From: Acidobacteriota bacterium
GTDB lineage: Bacteria; Acidobacteriota; Vicinamibacteria; Vicinamibacterales; UBA8438
NCBI GenBank assembly: GCA_003533545.1
Contig: DQEK01000280.1
Location: forward strand, 11,244 to 18,192
Direction of reading: 5' to 3'
Length of the DNA: 6,949 bases
Positions 1 through 6,738 of this stretch are shown here, one piece after another (positions within the stretch are counted from its first letter, which is position 1; each line of letters begins with the position of its first letter). The notes beneath the pieces are model-generated. The model was not told the origin of the DNA, did not search any database, and was given only the letters and a program-made list of their open reading frames with translations. Position numbers and translations under genes: made by a program.

Positions 1-983
1 GAAAGCACCGACATCTTGACATCATTGTCGTACGCGATGACGCCGCTCCTCACGTAACGCGAGCTGCCAGGAACGTCGATGAGACTTGCCGCCACAAGCC
101 CCCCCGTGCACGACTCACCAATGGCAACATAAAGCCCCTTCCGTTCAAGAAGGCCTCCGACCACTTCCGGCAACGACTGACCATCCGTACTAAACACGTC
201 GTTTCCAAGCACCTCTTTCAATTCAGTGGCGGCCGCCTCCAAAACCGATTCGGCCGCCGCGCGACTAGCAGTTCGCGTCGAAAGGTGGAGTTCAACGAGA
301 CCTGGGGAGGCCAAAACGGTCGTCTCGACCGAAGGAGCGGAATTCCTCCAACGCGAATACACGGGCTGGGCCAGTTCCTCGACGTGGGATTCCCCTCGAC
401 CTCCGACGCAAAGCACGCGACTGTACAAACGATTTCGAGTAGCCCTGACACGCAGACGGGTCTTAACCAATCCGAGAAACATTGGCTCGAGTTCTCGCGG
501 TGGCCCGGGGAGAAGCAGGATGACTCGGTCGTTTTCTTCAAGCCACAAGCCGGGTGCAGTCCCACGCGAATTACTCAGCACGACCGCGCCATCGGGAACC
601 CGAGCTTGTCGCCGATTATTCTCCGGCATGGTCCACCCGCGAGCCGTGAATCTGGCTCGCAAACTTGCAGCGATCTCAGTGTCCTCTCTCAACGCCCGTC
701 CGAGAACCTCTGCAACGGTTTCCCGCGTCAGGTCATCCTCTGTCGGCCCAAGTCCGCCACACACGACGACCAGATCCACTCGAGTCAAAGCTTCACGCAC
801 CGCCGCTCCGAGATCGCATCGGTCATCTCCAACGACGGATTTTCGACGGACAACAATCCCCTGTTCGTTTAGCCGGGCAACGAGGAATAACGAATTCGTG
901 TCAACTCGGAACGGCGTCAACAACTCCGTTCCAACGGCAATGATCTCAGCCGTGGACAAGGTGGCACCAGACGCCGCGTTCAT
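1..983 (-). CDS. cinA: CinA-family nicotinamide-nucleotide pyrophosphatase/amidase, 3' end cut by window edge
   Basis: Translating the minus strand from the ATG at 983 gives 327 uninterrupted codons that run off the left edge. Visible signatures are a start-proximal AEIIAVGTELL (residues 12-22), GGLGPTEDD (76-84) and LPGPPRE (158-164), all typical of the MoaB/MogA-like COG1058 domain. The second domain begins around residue 268 and carries GESCTGG (289-295), which holds the catalytic serine of the PncC-type amidase, followed by VPGSSRYVRSGVIAYDN (304-320). CinA proteins are usually a little over 400 residues, so about the last 90 are missing. In characterised relatives the N-terminal domain hydrolyses ADP-ribose or NMN-type pyrophosphates, and the C-terminal domain deamidates NMN to nicotinate mononucleotide for NAD recycling in the cytoplasm. 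Both active-site regions look intact. The ATG overlaps the pgpA stop by four bases (ATGA), which argues for translational coupling and fixes the start. The name refers to competence or damage induction in streptococci; nothing here shows such regulation. Confidence 0.95.
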   Translation of the reverse strand, partial: MNAASGATLSTAEIIAVGTELLTPFRVDTNSLFLVARLNEQGIVVRRKSVVGDDRCDLGAAVREALTRVDLVVVCGGLGPTEDDLTRETVAEVLGRALREDTEIAASLRARFTARGWTMPENNRRQARVPDGAVVLSNSRGTAPGLWLEENDRVILLLPGPPRELEPMFLGLVKTRLRVRATRNRLYSRVLCVGGRGESHVEELAQPVYSRWRNSAPSVETTVLASPGLVELHLSTRTASRAAAESVLEAAATELKEVLGNDVFSTDGQSLPEVVGGLLERKGLYVAIGESCTGGLVAASLIDVPGSSRYVRSGVIAYDNDVKMSVL

Positions 984-1453
984 TGCAGCGCTGCTCCCAT
1001 CCACAACACCACGCGGAGCGTCGCCTGCGCATAGATTCCCGCCACCAAATCGTCGGCCATGATGCCCCATCCCCGCGGCAGCACCTCAACTTGGCGAGCC
1101 GGAAACGGCTTGACAATGTCGAAAAAACGAAACGCGAGGAACCCCACGATGGAACCGACGAACCCGACTGGGACCAAAAGCAGGGTAACGAGCATGCCGG
1201 CCACTTCGTCGACGACCACTAATCCCGGATCGCGCCGCTCGTAAAAGGTCTCCGCTATCGAAGCCGCGGCGACCCCAGCCGCAACGACGACCAGTAGCGT
1301 GGCGCCCTCAAGCCAGACAACGCCTGTCGACCTCACGATCCAAAAAATAACGAGCCCAACCGCCGACCCCACCGTGCCTGGGGCCAGTGGCGCGAACCCG
1401 CACGGACCAACAGTCGCGATACCCACGGCCAAGCGCTGCGTAAACGCTCTCAT
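980..1453 (-). CDS. pgpA: Phosphatidylglycerophosphatase A
   Basis: This enzyme removes the phosphate from phosphatidylglycerophosphate to give phosphatidylglycerol, at the inner membrane. Numbered from the ATG at 1453 (157 residues), the PgpA signatures are GFAPLAPGTVGSAVG (19-33), VVVDEVAG (79-86), FRFFDIVKPFP (108-118) and GIMADDLVAG (130-139). The acidic residues in DE, FD and DD are those expected to bind metal in the family. Hydrophobic segments lie near 34-44, 53-65 and 87-107. A longer reading begins at a TTG at 1474 and adds seven residues (after the start: PHPSSP). I prefer the ATG because it is a stronger codon and leaves the usual short lead before the first conserved block; neither start has a good Shine-Dalgarno. 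The stop overlaps the cinA start, so the two are almost certainly co-transcribed. The upstream RDD gene ends about 190-210 bases away on the same strand and may or may not share the transcript. Confidence 0.95.
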   Translation of the reverse strand: MRAFTQRLAVGIATVGPCGFAPLAPGTVGSAVGLVIFWIVRSTGVVWLEGATLLVVVAAGVAAASIAETFYERRDPGLVVVDEVAGMLVTLLLVPVGFVGSIVGFLAFRFFDIVKPFPARQVEVLPRGWGIMADDLVAGIYAQATLRVVLWMGAALQ

Positions 1454-1666
1454 TGGGCTGCTCGGATGAGGCAAAAACCACCGCCGAGAAAATCCGCTGC
1501 TACGTAAGGGTGAGCAACAACAGGAGTCATGGCTTAACCTAGACGGGGCCGTGACAAACAGCAGTTCCAGACATCGGATAGTGCCCGCATCGTACTTTTT
1601 ATCCTCTGTGAGGCTCCGCCAAGGTCACTTTCGGTCTCGGCCCAAAGGTGGATTCACCGACGCAGA

Positions 1667-2476
1667 CTAGACCCGTTTCACCCAAGTCCCCGCAATCCGA
1701 TCCTGCATACTGTCCTGTTTCGAGGCGACACACATCCAGGCAATTCCCGCCCCTAATGGCAGTATTGCCAGCCCAAGCGCTACGGCTCTCACCAAAGCGG
1801 TAGAAATGGTCACAGAGCCACCGTCCAGATCCACGACTCGAATACGAAGGATCATTTGCCCGAACGTCTGCCCTCCCACTCCAGTCAACAGAACAACGTA
1901 TCCCCCGTTCAGCAATAAGAGAAACGCTGCCAGCGGCAGAACCGGTAGTACGCCAAAAGCTTCCATGTCCAGTTCGGTAAGCCGAAGCGTTAGGCTGACG
2001 ACAACCGCATCCAGCAGCAGCAACAATGCGAGGTCGAACAGGCCAGCGAACATGCGCGACGGCACCGTCGCGTAACGCGCTCTGGCGGGTCCTGGTAGCG
2101 ACGTCTCTCTCGGAACGCCCCGCGAACCTCTCAAAGTTGCAGGCGTTCCGCCTGTAGGCCGTTTCTCAGCGTGCCTCTTCGGAATGATTGCCGACGGTCG
2201 CGTTGCCGGCGCTGGAGAACGCGAAGGACCTCGCCCCGACTCAGGAGGAACCGATTCAACCGGAAACAATGGGAGCCCAGAGCTCTTTCCGAGGACACCC
2301 TCCTCCAAAGAGGCCGAACGCGCCCGCCGTGAGCCGCGACGTCTGGTCGGCATGGAAGGCACGTCAACATCGCGACTCTGTCCCATCGTCTTCAGCAACC
2401 AACCTTCATCATAGTAGCGGCAACTGAGAACCGCAGAACCCGCTCCACTTGAGCCACGCGCGGCCGTCGCAACCAT
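1667..2476 (-). CDS. RDD-family membrane protein with long basic N-terminal region
   Basis: From the ATG at 2476 this reads 269 residues. The C-terminal 130 form an RDD domain: R141 and D148 in SRMFAGLFDLALL, a middle GGQTFGQMILRIRVVDLDGG (201-220), and a closing MQDRIAGTWVKR (257-268) with D259. Three membrane segments fall near 143-166, 174-200 and 229-250. RDD proteins are poorly understood; some are linked to ion transport, and no substrate can be assigned here. Residues 1-135 are rich in Arg, Pro, Ser and Gly with no membrane segment and look disordered. The start is uncertain: the ATG at 2476 has an AGGG only two bases upstream, and an ATG at 2386 (residue 31, MGQSRD) is an alternative with only GAAG before it. 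Residues 19-28 (CRYYDEGWLL) contain one cysteine, so no zinc ribbon can be formed. The gene faces away from ftcD and lies upstream of pgpA-cinA. Confidence 0.8.
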   Translation of the reverse strand: MVATAARGSSGAGSAVLSCRYYDEGWLLKTMGQSRDVDVPSMPTRRRGSRRARSASLEEGVLGKSSGLPLFPVESVPPESGRGPSRSPAPATRPSAIIPKRHAEKRPTGGTPATLRGSRGVPRETSLPGPARARYATVPSRMFAGLFDLALLLLLDAVVVSLTLRLTELDMEAFGVLPVLPLAAFLLLLNGGYVVLLTGVGGQTFGQMILRIRVVDLDGGSVTISTALVRAVALGLAILPLGAGIAWMCVASKQDSMQDRIAGTWVKRV

Positions 2477-2914
2477 TGCCCTGGTGAAGTTCCGGCAACA
2501 ACATCTCCAGTTCCAGTTAAGTCAAGACCCTCGATTGCAAGCGGTATGGTGTCACGTGCCTTCACAGTAGTACCAGGCTCCCGCCACGCTGTCAGCACAC
2601 ACACCATCGGCAGGGAACCTATTTCCCCATTTTGCCCTCAAGAAACCAGGGCTCAGCCTGGCGCCACCACACACTCGCGCCATCTCTGAGGTAGCTCTCG
2701 GCTCGCGAGCGGCCGAGGCTGCGTGTCATCGGGTGGGGTCGGACATGGGGACCTGACCGGAAAGGGCCGAACCGGAAACGTTCCGCGCCAACTTCGCGCC
2801 CATCCGCTACCAAAACACGATTATCGCTGCACCCAGGACGACCGTCAACCGCCGCCTATCCCCCACTCACGGGTGCCTCCAGATCGTACCCAACGCCTGT
2901 GGTATACCTTCTTG
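2477..2914. other. Divergent intergenic region without a convincing gene (438 bp)
   Basis: This stretch separates the minus-strand RDD gene from the plus-strand formimidoyltransferase gene. Open frames cross it but none looks coding. On the minus strand there is a 71-codon frame at 2392-2607 and a 64-codon frame from a TTG at 2813; the latter ends in a tryptophan-rich tail that I do not recognise. On the plus strand the formimidoyltransferase frame stays open back to 2723, but the 64 extra residues are Arg/Pro-rich with no family similarity. The region must hold the promoters for both flanking genes. Only a TATACC box close to the formimidoyltransferase start stands out. A short inverted pair (CCAGG/CCTGG) sits around 2646-2661. 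Confidence 0.6.
2903..2908 (+). promoter_or_regulatory. Candidate -10 box (TATACC) just upstream of the formimidoyltransferase start
   Basis: TATACC matches four of six positions of the bacterial -10 consensus and is preceded by TGTGG, giving a loose extended -10 look. Six bases separate it from the GTG at 2915, so transcription would begin at or next to the start codon, which implies a leaderless mRNA. No good -35 hexamer is present 16-18 bases upstream (CAGATC lies there). This is a pattern match only. Confidence 0.35.
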
Positions 2915-3853
2915 GTGAGCCTAATAGAAGCAATCCCAAACATCAGTGAAGGAAAGCGCACCGGCGTCATAGAGGCTTTCACCGTGGCCGTCTGCAGTCC
3001 CGCGGATGTCGAACTCCTCAACCAATCGTCCGACGCGGCTCACAATCGAACCGTCTTCACGCTCGTAGGGACACCAGCGGGGCTGACCAACGCTCTTGTC
3101 GCACTTTACGACGTGGCGCTCCGCAACATCGACCTAAAGACACACCGAGGCGAACATCCACGTATCGGCGCTGTGGACGTGGTCCCCCTCGTGCCACTGG
3201 CTCCGAGAGACATGCCCTTGTGTGTCACTACCGCCACTGCGCTGGCGGAAACCATAGCCAGTCAGTTCGACGTACCCGTGTACCTGTACGCAGACGCTGC
3301 CACTCGCCAGAACCGACATAGACTCGAACAGATCCGGAGCGGTGAGTTCGAAGGGCTCTCGTCAAAAATGTCCCAGCCAGCGTGGCGACCAGACTTCGGT
3401 CCCACGAGCCCACATCCCTCTGCAGGCGCGTCGGTCATCGGCGCTCGGCGTCCGCTGGTCGCCTTTAACGTGAACCTGGAGACCGGCGACCTCAACATTG
3501 CCAAGCGAATTGCTCGTACGGTCCGTGAATCAAGCGGGGGGTTGCCCGCCGTCAAGGCAATCGGAATACGCACACGGGACCCAAGCGTGGTCCAGATTTC
3601 CATTAATTTAGTCGACTACCGACGCACTCCGCTGCACGTAGTGTTCGACGCAGTACGCGATGAAGCTAGTCGCCTGGGAACCAACGTCCGGAGTAGCGAA
3701 CTCATCGGGCTCGCCCCCGCTGAAGCCCTCCATGCCGCCGCCACTCACCGTCTACATCTGGAAGGTGTCACAACGGACCAGGTACTCGAATACCGATTGC
3801 GGCACTGTCCTGATCCCAAACGACCCCAGCCGAATGAAAAAAACGAAACTTAA
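2915..3853 (+). CDS. ftcD: Glutamate formimidoyltransferase, single-domain (no cyclodeaminase)
   Basis: The 312-residue product matches the formimidoyltransferase half of FTCD. This transfers the formimidoyl group between N-formimidoyl-L-glutamate and tetrahydrofolate in cytoplasmic histidine degradation. Family blocks in order are IEAIPNISEGKR (4-15), SDAAHNRTVFTLVG (39-52), HRGEHPRIGAVDVVPLVP (77-94), PVYLYADAA (121-129), IRSGEFEGL (140-148), WRPDFGP (157-163), VIGARRPLVAFNVNL (174-188) and SSELIGLAPAEAL (260-272). H81 in EHPRIGA aligns by position with the catalytic histidine of the mammalian enzyme. There is no room for the cyclodeaminase domain, so that step would need a separate gene. 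The start is placed at GTG 2915 because family homology begins there; a TTG directly before it (2912) is possible, and the frame open back to 2723 looks non-coding. No Shine-Dalgarno precedes the GTG. The C-terminal tail after about 300 is short, polar and unconserved. No other histidine-utilisation gene lies in the window. It converges with nrdR, leaving a 53-base gap. Confidence 0.93.
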   Translation: MSLIEAIPNISEGKRTGVIEAFTVAVCSPADVELLNQSSDAAHNRTVFTLVGTPAGLTNALVALYDVALRNIDLKTHRGEHPRIGAVDVVPLVPLAPRDMPLCVTTATALAETIASQFDVPVYLYADAATRQNRHRLEQIRSGEFEGLSSKMSQPAWRPDFGPTSPHPSAGASVIGARRPLVAFNVNLETGDLNIAKRIARTVRESSGGLPAVKAIGIRTRDPSVVQISINLVDYRRTPLHVVFDAVRDEASRLGTNVRSSELIGLAPAEALHAAATHRLHLEGVTTDQVLEYRLRHCPDPKRPQPNEKNET

Positions 3854-3863
3854 CGCCTGCAAT

Positions 3864-3882
3864 GCCGAGTGCCGCACTGGGC
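3864..3882. terminator. Weak hairpin in the ftcD/nrdR convergent gap
   Basis: A short interrupted stem is visible between the two converging stops: GCC pairs with GGC and AGTG with CACT around a CCG loop, with a G opposite G between the two stem parts. No real T-run follows on either strand, so it is at best a weak or bidirectional terminator. It is listed because it is the only fold I see in the 53-base gap. Confidence 0.2.
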
Positions 3883-3906
3883 CGCTCCTTCTAGAAAATG
3901 CGACGC

Positions 3907-4365
3907 TCATTCCTTTGTCCCAAGTAGGTCACGCAGTTCCGTCATGAACTCCCCGATGTCTCTAAAATGACGATACACAGAGGCAAACCGCACATAAGCA
4001 ACCTTATCTAGGGCTTTCAGTTCCTGCATCACAAAGGCACCCACCTCATCGGTCGGAATCTCCTTTTCTGGACGATCCTGCAGCATTGTCTCAACTCGGT
4101 CCGCAATCGCTTCCACCGCAGCCACCGACACCGGCCGCTTCTCGCACGCCTTGAGCATGCCCAACGTAACCTTTTGGCGATCAAAACGTTCTCGGCTACC
4201 GTCCTTCTTCACCACCATGTAGGGAATTTCATCGATACGCTCGTAGCTAGTGAACCTCCGGCCGCAGTCTTGGCACTCGCGACGTCGTCGTATGACCTCA
4301 CCCTCCCTGCTCTCTCGAGAATCAACGACCTTGTCACCAAGACGACCACAAAACGGACACTTCAC
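3907..4365 (-). CDS. nrdR: Transcriptional repressor NrdR
   Basis: This 152-residue protein has the standard NrdR length and order. An N-terminal zinc ribbon uses C3, C6, C31 and C34 (CPFC and CQDC), with the conserved [19 protein letters not shown] between them and GRRFTSYER after. An ATP-cone domain follows from about residue 49 to 139, with [16 protein letters not shown] at its start and a [11 protein letters not shown] helix near 124-134. NrdR senses ATP/dATP through the cone and represses ribonucleotide reductase genes by binding paired NrdR boxes. No reductase gene and no NrdR-box pair is seen in this window, so its targets lie elsewhere. The start is GTG at 4365, preceded by a strong AGGGGG (4370-4375) at a four-base spacing. 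It lies 69 bases downstream of the flippase-like gene on the same strand and is probably co-transcribed with it. Confidence 0.97.
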   Translation of the reverse strand: MKCPFCGRLGDKVVDSRESREGEVIRRRRECQDCGRRFTSYERIDEIPYMVVKKDGSRERFDRQKVTLGMLKACEKRPVSVAAVEAIADRVETMLQDRPEKEIPTDEVGAFVMQELKALDKVAYVRFASVYRHFRDIGEFMTELRDLLGTKE

Positions 4366-4434
4366 ATCGCCCCCTCGTGTCTTGAATACGCCTCTGCAAT
4401 CCCGACAATTTCACCGCAACCCATCCCGGGGACA

Positions 4435-5502
4435 CTACTCCCCCTCACCGATCCTCCGCTCAGACCCCAACTCCTCCTGATCGCCCATTCGGGCACCATC
4501 AACAGCCAAAGTGGCAGCACCCTTGAGGGTTAACCCCGTACGAAGCATCAACACAATGCCGACGACTGTGATGGGTCCGAACGACAGCGCATGAGTCACG
4601 AGCGCGGCACCGACCGCCGCATCTACCGGCGCGTCGTAAAGCCCCATCACACCCGCCTGGAAGCCCGCATGGAAGCCGCCGACACCAGCCGGAGTGGGAA
4701 CCGCCACTCCGAAAACCATCAGCACCATCACGAGCAGCGAACCACTCAGGGGTAACGGAATGTCAAAAGCATGACATACACACCAAGCGGACAACGCCAC
4801 AGAAAGCCACACCGGCAACGACCAACTTAGCGCGACAAGGAGGCGACCGGGCTCACGCGCGACTCCGAGTCCAGCGCTGAATTTGGCAAAGAACCTGCCA
4901 GCGGAACCAGTCACCCCGACCGGCAGCACGCCGGCGACCCGGCCCATAACGTCACGTAGTCGCTCCGGTGCTCTGGCGGCGAAAACAATTAGAGCCAGCG
5001 ACGCGGCCGCGACCGCGGCCGCCACCAGGCCCACTCCCCGAAGCGCGTTAAGTGCCGGCCAGTCCACGGCCCGCACGGTCCCACTAAAAAACAGTAAAAA
5101 TACTCCTAGCAGCGTAACCACCACGATCAGATCGAGCAGACGTTCCAGCACGATTGTCGCAAACACCGCGCTCGCACTCAATTGTTCGCCACGAGCCAGA
5201 AGATAGGGACGCAGCACTTCACCAAGTCGCCCCGGCAACACAGCTGTCGTAGCAAAGCCAATAGCCGTTGCTCGCCAGGCCGCTAAGAAGCCGACCTGTC
5301 CAATGGGTCCAAGCAACTGCTGCCACCGTCTAACCCGGAAGGCATAAGACAGCGCGATAGCCAGCAGCGAGCCGCACACAAGGTCAAACCTGGCGCTCCG
5401 AATCTCGGACCAGACCGACGCGAAGTCCGCGTTCCTCAGAAACAGTGCCATAAGGCCCACCGCGAGCCCCAGCCCGATAACGGTACGGACATGGTCACGC
5501 AT
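4435..5502 (-). CDS. Flippase-like membrane protein, LPG synthase TM-region / UPF0104 family
   Basis: The 355-residue product is an integral membrane protein with about eight hydrophobic segments, near 7-22, 41-56, 72-90, 113-140, 156-176, 222-245, 254-275 and 292-320. Family blocks are FRVRRWQQLL (55-64), TAVLPGRLGEVLRPYLLAR (86-104), VLERLLDLIVV (118-128) and VPTPAGVGGFHAGFQ (268-282). These mark the region shared by the MprF flippase half and AglD-type proteins (PF03706). Such proteins are thought to move lipids or lipid-linked precursors across the inner membrane; the substrate cannot be read from the sequence. No lysyl-transferase domain is fused, so this is not full MprF. The start is ATG at 5502, without a clear Shine-Dalgarno (GATGTAGCAC lies directly upstream). 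The last 30 residues are charged and probably cytoplasmic. It is divergent from purC across a 271-base gap and lies upstream of nrdR. Confidence 0.88.
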   Translation of the reverse strand: MRDHVRTVIGLGLAVGLMALFLRNADFASVWSEIRSARFDLVCGSLLAIALSYAFRVRRWQQLLGPIGQVGFLAAWRATAIGFATTAVLPGRLGEVLRPYLLARGEQLSASAVFATIVLERLLDLIVVVTLLGVFLLFFSGTVRAVDWPALNALRGVGLVAAAVAAASLALIVFAARAPERLRDVMGRVAGVLPVGVTGSAGRFFAKFSAGLGVAREPGRLLVALSWSLPVWLSVALSAWCVCHAFDIPLPLSGSLLVMVLMVFGVAVPTPAGVGGFHAGFQAGVMGLYDAPVDAAVGAALVTHALSFGPITVVGIVLMLRTGLTLKGAATLAVDGARMGDQEELGSERRIGEGE

Positions 5503-5690
5503 GTGCTACATCGGCCAGAAGTCTCACGCGCTTTCGGCGGACTATGGTGACCATCTGCAATGTCATACTAAGGAAAGAAGCGAACCGAGCGACCAGGCAA
5601 TCCGTACCGCGCGACGTAGCAGGCAGCCATCGGAACGGCGGCGCGGCAGAACCAAGTTTGAGCGACTGTACTACAACGTCCGACCCGACG

Positions 5691-5696
5691 TATAAC
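5691..5696 (+). promoter_or_regulatory. Candidate -10 box (TATAAC) in the purC upstream region
   Basis: TATAAC matches five of six positions of the -10 consensus and lies 77 bases before the purC GTG, in the gap shared with the divergent flippase gene. No convincing -35 element sits 16-18 bases upstream (GTACTA is there), so this is a weak candidate. If it is used, the palindrome at 5720-5731 would lie in the 5' leader of the transcript. Confidence 0.25.
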
Positions 5697-5719
5697 CAGC
5701 GCGATCTTGGTTCTTGCCG

Positions 5720-5731
5720 GACAGGCCTGTC
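5720..5731. promoter_or_regulatory. Perfect 12-bp palindrome GACAGGCCTGTC upstream of purC
   Basis: The 12 bases equal their own reverse complement with no spacer. The centre lies about 48 bases before the purC start codon. A gapless palindrome is a better candidate for a dimeric protein site than for an RNA hairpin. It is followed at once by TTATGTAAG, which could be a -10-like element. No known operator is assigned. Confidence 0.3.
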
Positions 5732-5762
5732 TTATGTAAGCTGAGCGCTTCTTTTGGTTCAC

Positions 5763-5768
5763 GAGGGG
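5763..5768 (+). promoter_or_regulatory. Ribosome binding site that fixes the purC start
   Basis: GAGGGG lies five bases before the GTG at 5774. It supports that GTG over the TTG at 5714, which would add 20 residues with no family similarity. Confidence 0.7.
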
Positions 5769-5773
5769 CCATT

Positions 5774-6709
5774 GTGACGTCCGCGCACACGCTATTCGAA
5801 ACCTCGCTCCACGGTCTGACCCCACAACGCCGCGGCAAGGTTCGAGATCTCTACATCGTCGACGACCATTTGTTAATCGTCGCCACCGACCGCATCTCCG
5901 CCTACGACGTCATCCTGGATTCAGTAATCCCAGACAAGGGCAAGGTACTTACACAGTTGTCCGCGTTCTGGTTCTCTCGAACCAATGACATAACGACGAA
6001 CCATTTGGTTTCAACCGCCCCAGAGGATTACCCAGAATCCTGTCAGCCGCACGCCGAGCTGCTTCGCGGTCGTTCTATGCTGGTGCGGAGAACCGACCCC
6101 ATACCCGTCGAGTGCGTTGCACGAGGGTACCTGGCCGGGTCAGGGTGGGCCGACTACCAGCGCACCGGTGCGGTCTGCGGGGTCCAGCTGCCAGCCAATA
6201 TGAGGCAATCAGACCGCCTGCCTGAACCCATCTTCACGCCAGCCACCAAGGCCACGAGCGGACACGACGAGAACATCACAGCAGCGCAAGCAGCAGAAAT
6301 CGTTGGACCAAAGTTGATGGATCGCCTGCGCGAGCTAACTTTGGCTCTGTACGCACACGGCGCGGCTCATGCCGAATCTCGTGGCATCATCGTGGCAGAC
6401 ACGAAGTTCGAATTCGGACTTGTGCGCGAAAAGGGACACGGCGATGTCAAGGACCTCCGCGATGGAGACGAGATCGTACTAATCGATGAGGCCCTGACAC
6501 CAGACTCGTCCAGATTCTGGCCTCAGGGCGCGTATCGTCCAGGAGTCGCTCAACCCAGCTTCGACAAGCAGTTCGTTCGCGACCACTTGGATGCAATAAA
6601 GTGGGACAGGCGACCGCCAGCACCCGTGTTGCCAGATTCCGTCATTTCCAAGACCCGTGAGAAATACCTCGACGCCTACCATCTACTGACTGGCCACGAG
6701 CTCGGTTAG
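5774..6709 (+). CDS. purC: Phosphoribosylaminoimidazole-succinocarboxamide synthase (SAICAR synthetase)
   Basis: This cytoplasmic enzyme joins aspartate to CAIR using ATP, in the eighth step of IMP synthesis. At 311 residues it is of the longer, yeast Ade1-like type rather than the roughly 240-residue Bacillus/E. coli type. Signatures in order are RGKVRDLY (20-27) in the nucleotide-binding part, ATDRISAYDVIL (37-48), IPVECVARGYLAGSGW (110-125), FTPATKATSGHDENI (154-168), IIVADTKFEFGL (205-216) and LIDEALTPDSSRFWP (236-250). These cover the ATP and CAIR/aspartate sites and all look intact. A segment at about 218-234 (REKGHGDVKDLRDGDEI) is longer and more polar than I expect between the conserved blocks, probably a surface loop. 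The start is GTG 5774 with GAGGGG five bases upstream. No other purine gene is in the window; a small Fis-type gene follows 29 bases later. Confidence 0.97.
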   Translation: MTSAHTLFETSLHGLTPQRRGKVRDLYIVDDHLLIVATDRISAYDVILDSVIPDKGKVLTQLSAFWFSRTNDITTNHLVSTAPEDYPESCQPHAELLRGRSMLVRRTDPIPVECVARGYLAGSGWADYQRTGAVCGVQLPANMRQSDRLPEPIFTPATKATSGHDENITAAQAAEIVGPKLMDRLRELTLALYAHGAAHAESRGIIVADTKFEFGLVREKGHGDVKDLRDGDEIVLIDEALTPDSSRFWPQGAYRPGVAQPSFDKQFVRDHLDAIKWDRRPPAPVLPDSVISKTREKYLDAYHLLTGHELG

Positions 6710-6726
6710 CGCGGGCACGGTCGAAT

Positions 6727-6731
6727 GGAGG
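6727..6731 (+). promoter_or_regulatory. Strong Shine-Dalgarno of the Fis-like gene
   Basis: A full GGAGG sits seven bases before the GTG at 6739, in the 29-base gap after purC. It is the strongest ribosome binding site in the window. It shows that this short frame is translated and suggests higher output than the genes around it. Confidence 0.8.
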
Positions 6732-6738
6732 AACCACA

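Noticed and set aside
226..1062. Long plus-strand open frame of 278 codons, with others at 285-872 and 665-943
   Set aside because: They lie antisense to cinA, which shows unmistakable family motifs across the whole stretch. The plus-strand products are Arg/Ser/Thr-rich with no recognisable domain, as expected of shadow frames.
1643..1658. GGTG/CACC hairpin just downstream of the RDD gene stop
   Set aside because: The stem is only four base pairs, followed by three T on the minus strand. This is too weak to call a terminator.
2723..2914. N-terminal extension of the formimidoyltransferase back to 2723
   Set aside because: The 64 extra residues are Arg/Pro-rich and match nothing in the family. 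Homology starts exactly at the GTG at 2915.
5544..5554. Near-palindrome ATGGT-G-ACCAT upstream of the flippase-like gene
   Set aside because: The arms are only five bases and do not extend, and it contains a spurious ATG. Such a short match is expected by chance.
5501..5744. Small plus-strand frames of 64 and 66 codons in the flippase/purC gap
   Set aside because: They overlap each other in different frames, have skewed Arg/Ser composition and no recognisable motif. The region is better explained as promoter sequence.
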